From the NCBI GenBank assembly GCA_036850595.1, contig CM072166.1, positions 11,953,758 to 12,017,757 of the forward strand: a stretch of 64,000 nt of DNA, read 5' to 3'. Made by a program: the position numbers and the translations under genes. Position 1 is the first letter of the stretch; every line of letters starts with the position of its first letter. The notes under the pieces are model-generated. The model did no database searches. It saw only the letters and a program-made list of their open reading frames with translations, and had not been told where the DNA came from. Of this stretch, positions 12,001 to 23,891 are shown one piece after another. Source of the stretch: Rhyacichthys aspro. Its lineage: Eukaryota; Chordata; Actinopteri; Gobiiformes; Rhyacichthyidae.

Positions 12001-12200
12001 AAGCCATTTAGTATAACATTTAAGTTTATACTATTAGGTATTTCCTTACATTGCTAATCTAAGCCCTAGTTAGATATATTTCACTATATATGGATATATT
12101 TTATTTATTTAATATTTCATCCTCAACAACAGAGTACAAAAGTAGGTAGAGAAAACAAAAGGAGGTGATGAGACCTCTAATGGTTAGGTTTCTGCTAAAG
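9071..12200. other. intergenic, AT-rich, no gene seen
   Basis: Mostly AT-rich with no clear mobile element. A stretch around 10010-10340 is more balanced and repeat-free and may be conserved non-coding. Open frames up to about 100 codons on the minus strand look like chance (biased toward Ile, Phe and Leu). Confidence 0.55.
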
Positions 12201-12210
12201 CAGGTAGTTT

Positions 12211-12225
12211 TGTGTGTGTGTGTGT
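12211..12225. repeat. (TG)n microsatellite
   Basis: Seven TG units plus one base, followed directly by a TTTCTAG acceptor-like sequence. Confidence 0.9.
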
Positions 12226-12530
12226 TTCTAGTTGTATTCTTGCTCAGCCAACAGCTCCTGCGGCTTCCTCACCTCAGATAAGGTCTTTAATTGCCAGCCA
12301 TCATGGCATGGTCATGGACATCGCCAGCAGCAACAGAACAGGCTCCCGCCATCTCTCGCCTTCATCCAGAGCCAATTTACCGATCTCCTCCTCGGATGTC
12401 CTGATCAGAGCAGACAGAGCGTTGCTCGGCATGGTTGACAACTGCTCCCCTCCCTCCCTGCCTCCACTGCCATCCACCCCAGCATCCTCAGCACTCTCGC
12501 TCTCCTCTGCGCCCAACCGGGTGATTTAAT
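12226..12530. other. GC-rich patch with open frames on both strands
   Basis: This GC-rich island in AT-rich surroundings has two overlapping + frames and one - frame of about 70-105 codons. Translations are Ser/Pro/Ala-rich (+) or Glu/Gly-rich (-) and match no protein I know. There is an acceptor-like TTTCTAG at 12226-12232. It could be a terminal exon, a non-coding RNA exon or an enhancer; evidence for coding is weak. Confidence 0.3.
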
Positions 12531-13903
12531 TTGTTTGGTAATATCAGGATTGGCATGTTCAGCCCAGCTTCACTCCAAAGTGAAATTGGACAAGGGCATT
12601 GGAGCCTCACCATGTAAAACCGCTTCACCTTGACAGCTGCTTGAGTGGGCAGCGGCTTGCGTTAGAGAGTGGAGGATGAGGGGGAAGTGAAGAAGAGAAG
12701 GGGGGCTGAAGGATGTACCTGAGAGGAAGGCAGACACCAATTCACTTCTCTCTTTTTCCTCAGGGGAGTTATGTGTCAGGAACGGAGCCAGCGCTGAAGA
12801 CGGAGGCTGTTTAAAGTGGAGACAAAGCACCAGGTGCTACTGGGGACCAATCTGCTCCACAACAACATGCTGGAGCCTGTCCAATCTGTCCAATCAGCTT
12901 CTGGAAAGACTATGGCAAGACAGCTCAGTGTGTGAAGCTTTGTGTAATTTTTCAGAGTTACCTTGCCATGTCAGATTTTTATATTCTCATTTTGATCCCG
13001 GTTCTACAGGCAAATTTTGTGCAGCCTACCAAAGCAAACATCTTCTGGACTTCTTTTGTAACTGGTTAATTTACTATTGCTTAACATGTTTTGAGGCTTT
13101 TAAAATAGTTCAGCACAATGATAAAGAAATCTAGCAATATAGCAATTAGGTTACTCTTACCCTTACCCTTACATTTAGAGAGTCAGAAAGTGTAAAGAAA
13201 GGCTTACTGACTCATATAAATTCAAATTTGACATAATATTACTGTTGTTGTTGTTTTCCAAGTTTTTAGTCCAGGAAACTGGTTGGTTCCTACACAAACC
13301 AGACTTTGAAAACAACTGACACCATTCTATAATCCTTCTCATAGAAATCCGGGGGTACAGGTTGGCTAGCTTTATGTAAATGCATATTTGACTGACACCT
13401 CCTGTCACTGGGGAATGGAGAGTGAAACTGTACAATAATGAAGCAGATAAAAGGATATCAATGGAAAATGTACTCAACTAACTATTATCTAATAGCCAAC
13501 ACAGTGTACAATTTGTTCATAAATTAATTTTAAGCCAAAAAGAGAAGCAGTTACATATATAGTTTATAAGTTAGAAAGTCCTAGCATGTTCTTAAGTCAA
13601 ATGGTTAAAGCTTCTGGACCAGAAACAACGCTGAGGCAGCGAGGAGACATATTCAGATGAGTTTTGTGAAACTGATGCAAGGCAGGTGCCCATCATTTGC
13701 AACTTTGTCACTTTTTCAAGGCCTCTGTTGTTGCAGATAAGTCACGGTGCCTTGATGGACAGTGATAAAGTCAGTGTGTGTTTCGCTGACTCTGCTGCTC
13801 CTGAACGCCAGTCAAGCTGGAAAAAGACTCAAAGGTAACTGGTATAAAATCATAGGGCAATTGATCACAGTGTAGTTTGAAAAGTCACAGCTCAGTACAC
13901 ACT

Positions 13904-13917
13904 CACACACACACACA
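13904..13917. repeat. (CA)7 microsatellite
   Basis: Seven CA units in an otherwise mixed stretch. Confidence 0.9.
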
Positions 13918-14632
13918 TATGAAACTGCCCACACCTTCATGTCAAGCAGAGTGAGATGGCCTAGATAGGTAGGCAGGGAGACAGGCGTGGGTGTTAGAAG
14001 GAGCAGAAAGGAGTGGGGATCTAAGGCCAGATTCATTTCCACCTCCAGTGGAGGGAGACCACCTATTTAGCCTGTCTGTGAGAGGCCACGCCATGGGGAC
14101 GATAACAGATCACAGCCCATCAACCGCATGACTCACATCCAGCTGATGGCCCAGAGAAGAGAACTCATGACTGCGTTTCATGAACTTACCACTTTCATTT
14201 CCATATCATTAAGCTTGTCTGCTTTAGTACATATCAGTGTTTGTTCCATGAATGCCTGGCAATATGTAACAAATAACAACTGTCATGGCTTTTACAATCA
14301 GAGCTTTGTCTCCATAGTTTATGCTTTTCTCACTGAGTTGTTTGTGTCACTCATAATGTATCAACATATTGTTAGGCATGTTTTTATGCCGAGAGTGACT
14401 GAATGATATTTTCTCTTGTTTTGCAAGTGAAAGAATGGAGGAGGAGCCCCAATCTCCTGTCTTCGCAGCTCATTACCCACACCTGGATCAGACTGCTGGG
14501 AATCCTAATTTAAGTCACTCGTTAACAACGTCCTAATGCGTTCTGACAGCACCAACAGAAGAGGATGGAGGGAAGGTGAGGGTAAGATCGAAGGAGAGAC
14601 TCGGAGGAGAGGGAGGCAGGGAGACGGCGCCG

Positions 14633-14648
14633 AATTGTCTTGACAATT
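14633..14648. promoter_or_regulatory. inverted repeat resembling paired SOX sites
   Basis: AATTGTC-TT-GACAATT is a perfect 7-bp inverted repeat with a 2-base spacer. Each arm contains an ATTGT/ACAAT core like those bound by SOX HMG proteins, sometimes as dimers. The sequence is certain; binding is inference. Confidence 0.3.
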
Positions 14649-16849
14649 GTGGGGCTGAGAAGCAAGAGGAGGCGAGGCAGCTGTGCGTTACACAAACTGT
14701 TCTTATTTCTTGCTTTGATTTCCATAAAATGAGCATCATCCTAAATCATCTGAGCTCTCTGCTGTTGGCCCTGTATGCATAAACCATTAGACTTCTTTGC
14801 TAATGCACATAAACTAATGAACACAATATCGTTTTTCGACTACTGTATACCACAGCACAACAGGAAATCAAATAAAACACTGTTTACTAAATAAATTCTT
14901 ATGTGTCTGCTAGGTCTGCCTCCAGTTGATTGTATGTTTTGCAGCAGACGCAGCTGCACGGCATCGACAAACAACACAACAACATCGGCATGCTGGGTAA
15001 TGGATCGTAAGAAATTATCAAGGGAGTTGAAGTAAATTTGACTTGTAAGAGTGAAGCAGGGTGAATTTACACCTCCAAATGGGTTTGGAACAAGGTCGGA
15101 AAGATTTTCTGTGAAAGCAAATCCCTTTGTCTGCCGGAGATGTTGAAGGATATATCCTCTATTACCTCTGAATGGCATGAACCAATGTTCACTGCCACCG
15201 CAAATCCCATTTCACTGGCCCAAGTAAAACGCTTTACAAGATTTCCATATTAGGCCACTTATATCCACTGTTTGGTAATTGAAAGTCAATGAATGTCTTT
15301 CTCCTAGTAAAAGACAATTGTGTGATTTATTTGGAGGAAGAAAAAGATCTTTGCCAAAATGGACCAGAGAGAACTCTAGCCATGTGTTTCTTTCAAACTG
15401 CTTTATTTACTATATATTTGGAGACAACGGCTTTTTTCTCAAGCTGAAAAAATGTCCCTGTCACAGCCAAAAAACAAAAAAAAAAAGTTAAGTCTAGAGT
15501 TTGAGCGTGAGCGAGCCAGACCAAACTATAACCACAAATCCCTCTAAAACCCGAAACAACTAAGTGCATAAGTGAGAAGGCTGGAGAGGCATGGGATCAG
15601 CAGGTTCATCTCAATAAGTATGTGAAATGTTCCAAAGCCACTCATTAGGCCTGACCTACTGTATAATTCTGGCTTGGCAGGCTGTCGAAGTGGCGCACTG
15701 AGAGGCACACAAAAAGACATGATAGGGATAGAAAGACCAGCTGGTGACAATACGCCTCACATTGGCATTTGCAGATGAAAAGAGACCCTGTGACTTTCAA
15801 GGCACCATAAGACGAGTGTCAGAAGAAACGGAGGGAAGAATAATAAAGTGCTGCTTTTAATGCACTGGGAATGGAAGATATACCTGTTTTTTCTTTATTT
15901 ATAAAAGGTATTTCCAGTTACCTTTCACAGATGGTTATAAGGATACTGTTCAGCCATACCCATTCACTTTGCAACGAGAAACTGTCCTGGTATCTCTTCA
16001 CTTCACAGCATTATCAGCTTTATTAAATGCTCAGAACCATCATAGGATATAGTTCACACACTAATGAAACCTGATTGTGGATATTGTATTAATACTTCCT
16101 TATGTGTTACGTTTCCAGGGCAGAAAACAAGAAGACTGCTCATACTTCATATCACTGCATGGATTCCAGCAGGTGGGTGGCATAAATATGAATATGCAGT
16201 AAAAATAACTATGCAATTAATATTTATCTTGTCCTTACTGTACCCTCCTGTGCCGCTAATGTAGTCTCACAGCTTACAAATAGAACAGATCGCTAGTCAC
16301 ACAAGGCTGAATAATTCACTCCTGATTGGAAATAATATTAGGCAGCCTGGAGCATAAAGATATGACTTATAATTTGGTTTGCTGATGCATTCCTAGGGAT
16401 AAACAAATAGATAGCACAGTGATCTTAGGCTGGCAGAGATGGATTTTCTGGTTACTGTTTACGGCGGACTTTGTGGGTGTAGCATGTAGTAAGCGAGTGG
16501 TAATGAGATTTTTTAAGCTGAAATTACACACAGCATATCAATATGAGGGAGAGGAATGTGGAGGTAATATACATAAATAAACCGGAGTTAAAAGTGGCTG
16601 GAGTTTAGCAACACAATATTCATCTCAGTTACTTCAAACTCAATTTTGTGTGAGTTCATCGAGGAGAATACTTTTTATTAAAACTTATGAACGACTGTTG
16701 CTTATGTTCGTCTTTTGTTTTGGGAGAGAATTGAATTTGAATTGTGATTTAACTGGGTAAAATTGAAACCTTGTCGGTGCATTTAGGCCTACACGGAAAA
16801 GGATCCAGTCGCATACATATTATTATAACGGATCCGTTTTCTAGTCTTT

Positions 16850-17120
16850 CCAAAGTCAATGGTTTGGCCCACATTCGGATTTGTCCTTGTCCGCTGTTCC
16901 TGAGCGCACTCCAGCTTGTTGACCTCTTCCTCTGCTTAGAAGGCACTTTCCAGCTATTAGGCTAATTTGTTCTGGGCTCCTGCTGTCCTGCACGAGGAGC
17001 AGCGCGAGCTTTCGAGAGCGGCGGTCTTCACAGGAGGGCTGCAATTAACGGCAATGAGACTTTGAGACTCTGAGGCCTGTCGGTGCAGTTGGACAGAGGC
17101 CTCGGACGATAAACCTAATA
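16850..17120. other. GC-richer block, candidate conserved non-coding element
   Basis: Repeat-free with several CpG dinucleotides (GAGGAGCAGCGCGAGC at about 16993-17008 and the following GAGAGCGGCGG). There is no long conserved-looking frame. It is consistent with an enhancer; conservation itself could not be tested. Confidence 0.35.
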
Positions 17121-18480
17121 TACAGGCGTGTGACAGCGCATTTACACTTACGTTTTGAAAAAGAGAAATACTGGAGTGTTGACATTCGGTGTTAGTGAGA
17201 GATATACATGTATTCGTGTGGGAGAACACTTAACCTTTTCATTTAACCTCTTAATGTGTTTCTGTACCCAGTCCAGCTGAGGGCCAATTTAAAAAGGGTC
17301 ACCTCTTGACATTCAGCTGCCGTAATGGTGTCCGTATCTCAATAGAAGGACTCGTGCGCGGAACAGCGGCGCATGGATTAAAATGTGTGTGTGTATACAG
17401 GTGTGTGTTTGGGGAGTACGTGTTCTCTCTGGTGAAGGGGGTGGAGGGGAGGGTCAATGTCACCGGATCACAGGAAATAGCATTCTTATCTACCTGCTGA
17501 AGCCGTTCAACTTGACACAATGGACGCATGCCAAATGAATCAAAGTGTAAGGGCCCCTGCCACAACAAATAACCCCATTACCTTTGTGCTGCAGTGAGTG
17601 ATGACTCCCACAGACTTCTCACTGTTAATAATTAAAAAACACTGATGTTGCTGTCAGCTTTTCATAAATCTAATTTTATAGTGTAGAGTAACTAGGAGTA
17701 GGGCAAGGAATTCTGTGGGCAGTTTTATGTTTATATATTTAACAGAAAATGACTATGATCTTTAATAATGACGCTGGTGTCTGCAGTCCAGGCCATGTTT
17801 GTGAGAAGTATCATTACAGAATGTTTTTAGGTTGACTGTCATAGGACATAGGGCACATAGATAAACACATGCAAGTCCATAATACTATAGATTATTAGAT
17901 TAATTTTATTTTGAGATATAGTATAGTATACACAGATAGTTTTGGTCACTTTTGATGCTGTAGTAGTAGTAAATCAGACATAAAGATCTTATTAAATCTG
18001 ATTACATGAAGGGATCAGCCATGGAAAAAAAGGATCTGGAACAAGGCGAAACAATAAGAAAACTACTAATGGCATAGACAGTGTGTATATGAAATTAATG
18101 TAGTTGTTTGATCACGAATGGTTCTTATGCTTGACCTCAGTAAATGCACATTTGTGAAATGCTGTTGACAAACAGAAATAATTGCTGCTTCTTTAAAACA
18201 CAGCTGTAAAAATTAATCAGTGGCAGGGAGATAATTTGTGTAATTGGATTTTATGCTAATGTTGCATAGCACTAGGAAGAAAGAGGTTTGTTTACCTGCC
18301 AAATGAAAACTGATATAATAAAAAAAATGTTATTTATAGAAAGTAATTTGCTGGCCACTCCACAAACAATTCACTAAATGAATTGCTGCTTCAAAGTGAC
18401 TCTAAAAAAGCCATTCAGAAGTGTCCTTATCACAACAACACACCGGTAACATTCTGTCATACCGACACCTGAAGTCCTGT
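17121..18480. other. intergenic, AT-rich, no gene seen
   Basis: AT-rich with TAGTATAGTATA-type words near 17920. No mobile element or exon recognised. Confidence 0.6.
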
Positions 18481-19040
18481 GTGTGCTTACTTGCAGGTAC
18501 AGTGTGGTATCCCATCATGCACTTGTGCCTGTAGTCAAGCCTGTGCTATCACGTCCAGCCTCTGAGCAGGAGCCCATGGGACCGGGGTGATAAATTGTTG
18601 ACAACCTGCAGTAATTACTGATCCGCGGCCTGATAGCTCGAGCCGGTAAGTCCGAACAGACGAGATGAGGCGGCAGATAGTTTCAATCTCGCACTTCGTC
18701 ATAGTAATAAAGAGATTGTCCCATTTGATCATCTAAGAAGTCTGCTCCGACAAATTAATATTGGGACTCTTGTTGTTGTCTTGTCGAGAAGTGAAAATAG
18801 CATTACTTTCTGCGGCTCAGACTTTTAACTTTCCTCCCTGATTTCTCTTCCTCTGACTCCTATTCCTTTGACAGAGTTATAATGGCCGCGAGATGAAAAT
18901 AGATGAAAATAATGAATCCGCGGTGAATGTTCTCACGCAAGGCTCTGTAGCTGCACCGCGCCTGATGACATTTAGATAGTATTTGTGTTTCTCTGCGGGT
19001 GACCCATGTCAGAGAGCAAATCTTCTCTTTTCATCTGGTT
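18481..19040. other. balanced block with homeodomain-type site, candidate enhancer
   Basis: Repeat-free and CpG-bearing (GATCCGCGGCC near 18620; CCGCGGTGAATG near 18918). It contains the palindrome GTAATTAC at 18611-18618, a classic homeodomain core. It reads like a conserved non-coding element. Function is inferred. Confidence 0.4.
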
Positions 19041-21650
19041 GAATCTCTAATTACAGTGCAGTGAATCATGTTATTTCCTGCCATTGATATCGTCTCACTG
19101 ACTCATTCACAAGCTCCTCCACATGCACAAGGAGGAGGAAATCAAGTAAATTGTGTACATCTGATGTTTTGGATGTGTCGCTTTTCTTCTGACATCTGTT
19201 TGTATTATGCAATTGGGTGTTTTTTTAGCGTGGGGTATTCTGGTAAAGCTTGTTAATGATAGCCATCGCGCTGCACAGAGGAAAGCAATTTATTTAGATT
19301 CAGTGGAAATGAGCGAGTCTACCCACGGGTGTACAATACATAATGAATGTGTTGTCATAGTGCTCTAATGGGGAATTTCAAAAGCACACGTTTCAAATAT
19401 GTGTTTCATCTAACCACTAGCATTAGTTTAACTGTTATCATCATTCATGTGCTTATGGAGTTCCGTTTTTAAGGGTCTTCTTTAGAGACCCTTAAAAAGC
19501 CTATTTGTGACCTATTTGTGACATCACGAGTTCAAATCAAAATTTTAATTGGAATTACTTAAAGATACATGGCATAGCCAGAAAAGGCTGAATTCCATCG
19601 AATAAAATATTTTTTATGAGCTAGGGCTTGTTAATTGAAGTGTGTGTTTTCAATACCGCCGAAAAATAACTCATCCTTGTCCGTCCGAGCATTAAAAGTC
19701 TTTTTTTTGGGGAGGAGACATTACTTCCTGTTCTTGCAGCTGCCCAAGTCGACAAACAGTGTCTCTTTGTTGTCGCCAGCCTCAAAATTAGCCAGTTATT
19801 ATTTTATCATTTCAAATTTACCCTTTTGTTAAGATTACATTATTTCACATTTCCTATGCCTCATCTTTGCACAAAAAACAGCAGTCTTTCCTCTGCGAGC
19901 TGTTTGCACTTGTGTCTCAAATGTGCTAAATTTACCCCTGCGACTGTGATACATCTAAATTCACTTCATCCTTTTTATCACTGATTTAGCTTTGATCCTG
20001 CTAGGGAACCTGCATAGGGTTGCTGTCTTTGTTGTGGGCAGTATTTTAGCTGACAGCAGGTCTCTTGCCAATGTCTGTCTGTCACAGTTTCCTTGTTTGC
20101 TGAGCTCAGTGGGAAAACGATCTTGTGACTTGTCTCTCACGTCACTCGCAGTTGGGAACGTACGCTAACACCTTGGGAAAGTTTGAGAGACATTTCCGTG
20201 AAAAGGTCACTCTTGTTTACCTGCGTTTGTTTTGCAAATATTGTATGTGACAGAATAGAAAATGTTATTTGTAAATCAGTGTCGTGTCATGCGTCGTATA
20301 TTTCTGTTCTGTTCTGTTCGACGTTTAGGTTTGCTTTTCTTTACCTCAGGCTGAGTAACTCTTCATCAAATCAATGGCTGTAATGTAACAATTAACACAA
20401 GGTCATTTATTGATTAACTGCCTATCACACTGTGCTGGGCCGGAGCGACGTGTCCAGCAGTTGTTTGAATGATCAACGTGAAATTTACATAACCCCCACA
20501 GCGTTAGACCAGATTTCAGCCTCAATCAGGGATTACTTTTTTAACAAACCTGCTAATTATAAGTCAACACCAAACCCCTGCATTTTGTCTTGTCAGCGTT
20601 AACTAGATTTAGGATACAGTTTGCTGCACGGCCCCTTCCACCTCAGAGAAGTGTTTCCGGAGGCGACAAGAAGTTAATGTATCTGGCCTCCGCTTGACTC
20701 TGTGGGCACTGAGCGTTGTTTACTAACCTCTGTGCTGTGCTGACAAGGACCAAATACAGACTAAAGGGCTGCTTACTGACCTCTCTAAATGTCCTCCAAT
20801 GTGAAGATTGCATCCATGAAGCCAAGTCTATAGTGAGTCCTTGTAGAGGAGTTTCACAAGTGAGAATTTTGTGGAAGATAACAGCATCAGTTTAGGCATG
20901 ACTTGTTTCTATATGTCTCTGCTTTGTCCTTGCGTTGTTCTTTGAAAGTCTTTGCCCTTCTTAAAAGTGCAGCTAACTAAGAAAAAGTAAGAAATACTTT
21001 TACTGACACACTTGAGCTGCTCAGTGATTGGCATGCTGCATTTCACAAACTGATTTGGCATATTTTTATTTGCATTGTGATTTTGATTTGGCATATATTA
21101 CACTGCTTTTAGTGTACCACAATTTGCATATGCTATACACTGATGCATATGCGCCTTTAATATAACTTTTACAAACAGCCACGTTACCGTTCATCTAACT
21201 TCTTTGCATTGTGTTACTGGGTTATTTTTGTAGATACATATTTGGTAGTGATATGTTAGATAATTACATTTTGTTAGTTATTTATAGTTTAAATCGTGAT
21301 ATTTTAGCTTTAATGCTAGTAGCCAGAAGATGATGTTTTTGGATCAGCTTCTGGATCAAAGCTGAGTCTGGAAGTCTTGGTGACATAACCTGCCCGATGA
21401 GAGAAAAGAGAACATTATAGCGCCCTAATTTATTAATTAAACCAAGGATTCAAACAAGCCACTGTACAATTAAAGCTTCGACTAACTCCTCATAATAAAG
21501 ATCAGGCGGAAACGGAAAGGGTCGGCCAAATTAACGAATACTAACCCCTAAAACAAAACAACAAACCAAGAAAACAGGAGCACCTTGGCCATCACCTAAG
21601 AGAAACTCAATAATAAAATAAAAAGAGAGACACGACACATCTTCAGATAG
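19041..21650. other. intergenic, no gene seen
   Basis: Mixed composition. It contains the hairpin and tandem 11-mer at 19466-19521. Open frames do not exceed about 66 codons and show no protein-like features. Confidence 0.55.
19466..19521. repeat. perfect 13-bp hairpin followed by tandem 11-mer
   Basis: The left arm TTTTTAAGGGTCT (19466-19478) and right arm AGACCCTTAAAAA (19486-19498) pair perfectly across a 7-base loop. Two exact copies of CCTATTTGTGA follow at 19500-19510 and 19511-19521. On the + strand the stem is not followed by a T-run, so it is no simple terminator. Origin unknown. Confidence 0.85.
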
Positions 21651-21665
21651 AAATATAATACATCA

Positions 21666-22010
21666 ATGAATACTGGCACAACAGTGGCATCAAGGCTGGT
21701 GAGGCTCGAAGCTGAACAGGAAAGCAAAATTATAATGGAATTAGAACAGGGACCTCTGGAGGCTGTGGTCGAGAAGAAGATGGCGGACGAAATCAGTGCT
21801 TTCCCCAAAGATCCTAACCACCTGTTGTACAATGAACAGTGGAAAATTGAAAGCTTTAAATGGCGACTGAAGGATTTTATGCTGACAGGTTTAAGATGTA
21901 ATCATATGTTACATTATCGTATCTCATCTAAACCATACTCATACATGCAGAAGGTTGTGTCAACACTAGCATGTTTTAATTGCGGCAGACACTACATTAA
22001 AATACTCTAG
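21666..22010 (+). CDS. unassigned protein-like ORF (114 codons), possibly an exon
   Basis: An ATG-initiated frame rich in Glu, Lys, Asp and Leu, unlike the other open frames of the gap. The first 75 residues or so look helical and charged (RLVRLEAEQESKIIMELEQG, then KKMADEISAFPKDPNHLLYN and EQWKIESFKWRLKDF). The frame is open from 21651, just after a CTTCAG at 21641-21646 that could act as an acceptor; a weak GT donor-like site follows DFMLTG near 21889. I do not recognise the family. It may be a lone exon, a fossil coding sequence or chance. Confidence 0.2.
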   Translation: MNTGTTVASRLVRLEAEQESKIIMELEQGPLEAVVEKKMADEISAFPKDPNHLLYNEQWKIESFKWRLKDFMLTGLRCNHMLHYRISSKPYSYMQKVVSTLACFNCGRHYIKIL

Positions 22011-22089
22011 AGTAAATATTATTTTATTTACTGCAACAGATGAGGACAAGTCTGTACCCTTTACCTTATAGTGTTGCTTTTGATTCAAG

Positions 22090-22105
22090 TTTTTTTTTTT
22101 TTTTT
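22090..22105. repeat. poly-T tract
   Basis: Sixteen T residues followed by CAG, so it also resembles a polypyrimidine tract and 3' splice site. Confidence 0.9.
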
Positions 22106-22377
22106 CAGTGCACATTTTAAAACTGAAAATGCATTTATGTTACGGGTTTATGAAAAGCTATTGGTTCAGTGGCTTAGTCATGTGCTCAGGTGGCAGAGCG
22201 GGGAGCGGCTTGTGAATGTCTCGTGTATCTTCTATCTTTTTGATGCTAGAGCAGCTGTCAACTCAACCGTGATGCGGCCCCTAATTAGACGTGATGGTTT
22301 AATCAGCCTTACGAAGCTCACTCACCGACTTACTCACTCTCTTCAACTGAATGAGCCAACAAGTGTGTGAATGGAGA

Positions 22378-22398
22378 CCTCCTCCTCCTCCTCCTCCT
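22378..22398. repeat. (CCT)7 trinucleotide repeat
   Basis: Seven uninterrupted CCT units, a polypyrimidine microsatellite. Confidence 0.95.
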
Positions 22399-22639
22399 GA
22401 AGCTTTGTTCACTTTGAGTGGCTGGAATAGGGGAAATCTTGAGTTTTTATGTCTTACACACAATCAATAATTGCAGATAATGCTGACAAATAAGAAAGGG
22501 GATTGGATTCTTGCGGTCAGGAAGTGATTATACAGCCCAGTTGGAACAGTGTAAAATGCAGACACCAACGTGATTTAATATAATAACTGAAAATGTCACA
22601 GAGAATGTCCTTCCATTTAAATAAATCCCATTATCAATA

Positions 22640-23060
22640 CGCTGGGGCAGTTTTTACATCTCCGAGAATAAGACGCAAGTAAAAAGTAAGCTGCGGGAAA
22701 ATGAGGGAACAACAAAAGGCCGGCGGAAATGTAAAATGGTGTCCGACAGAGGTGAAAACAAAAAAGGGAGGGGGTGGACGGCGACGAGATATGATAATAG
22801 ATTCACTACAGAGCCAAAGCAATTTCCAGTCCTAACCTCGTCCAGACCAGCTGATGATTAAGAACACAGCCGGGGTCACCTTGTTCTAACGCGCCTTTCA
22901 GTGGCCCAAATTAGAGACACTTAAGGATTCATGACATGCATACAGTAGATAGAGTCGCTCCGAATTATACGCTGTCGTATAAATGAGGACGCAGGGAGTT
23001 AATAAGACTTTCCAAGATAGCTGGAGTATGCATATGAAGGAATGGCCCTGGAATGTTCTC
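22640..23060. other. balanced repeat-free block, candidate conserved non-coding element
   Basis: CpG-bearing, complex sequence (GGCCGGCGGAAATG near 22720; GAATTATACGCTGTCGTATA near 22962). No convincing frame is present. It contrasts with the AT-rich sequence on both sides and is consistent with an enhancer. Confidence 0.35.
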
Positions 23061-23606
23061 CGGCTGCTCTATTTTAAAGACTAATGTGTTAGCGGTTACA
23101 GTTTTAAGTTAATGCAAACATGCCAATTAGAGCAAATTATCAGAACTTAATGAAAGTCGACCACATTTTTTTTCCTTTAAAGTTTTTAGTTGCATTAAAA
23201 TTACACAGGCAGCACTCATCCAATCAGCTAAACTATTACAATTTGTATTAAAAGATTTTTTAGATGCATTTTGCTTGGGACTGCTGTAAAATTTGCTGAA
23301 ATGGAGATATAAATGTGTCTCTATTGAACAGCATGAATAGCACAGCAGTTAATGCTAACAGCTACTATTTTACCGCTATTAGATGTTTGGATACTCGTAC
23401 ATACAATATGATAACCTATTAATAAACATGAGCTACATCACATAAGCAATTGTTTAAAATCTAAACGTCTAAACTAAAGCTTCAAAACTTTAGACAGACT
23501 GAACTTTTGTGTAATAGTGTAAGTAGCTTTTTATATTGAACTAAACTTAACACTATTTATCTCTAAACTTAATTCAAAGTTGACCATTTTTAAGTCAAAA
23601 AGTCTA
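23061..23606. other. intergenic, AT-rich, no gene seen
   Basis: Very AT-rich with many TTAA and TAAACTTA words; no exon or element recognised. Confidence 0.6.
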
Positions 23607-23613
23607 AAGCTTA

Positions 23614-23891
23614 AGTGCATTGGCTCAGGAGGTAGAGCAGGCTGTTGGTGGTTCGATTCCCGCTCCAATACTGCCGTTGTGTCCTTGGGCAAGACACTTC
23701 ACCCACCTCGCCTCCAGTATCTGTGGCACTGGTGTATGATTGTATCAGTCTGTCTCCGTCAGTCTGTGGAGGGAATCAATAATGGACTTCAAAAATGTAA
23801 AGTGCTTTGAGTGCCTAGGAAGGCGCTTTATAAATCAAATCTATTATATAAATCAAATCTATTATATATATTATATTATTATTATTATTAT
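23614..23891 (+). mobile_element. tRNA-derived SINE, V-SINE/MERMAID-like
   Basis: A tRNA-like head contains a Pol III A box (GGCTCAGGAGGTAGAGCAGG, from 23621) and B box (GGTTCGATTCC, about 23650). The central domain of fish V-SINEs follows: GTGTCCTTGGGCAAGACACT (about 23679), then a tail with AAGTGCTTTGAGTGCCTAGG and GCGCTTTATAAAT, ending in duplicated ATAAATCAAATCTATTAT units and an ATT repeat. A candidate 7-bp target duplication AAGCTTA flanks it (23607-23613 and 23892-23898). The A and B boxes are closer than in an intact tRNA head, suggesting an internal deletion. Family name is from memory of these motifs. Confidence 0.8.

Larger units (their letters stand above)
12531..16740. other. intergenic, no gene seen
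   Basis: A mixture of AT-rich sequence and moderately balanced stretches (12600-12900, 13960-14160, 14430-14700). It holds a short CA microsatellite (13904-13917) and an inverted repeat at 14633-14648. No exon is supported. Confidence 0.55.

Noticed and set aside
23617..23665. tRNA gene suggested by A-box and B-box words
   Set aside because: There is no full cloverleaf; the boxes are too close, and V-SINE central and tail sequences follow directly. It is a SINE head.
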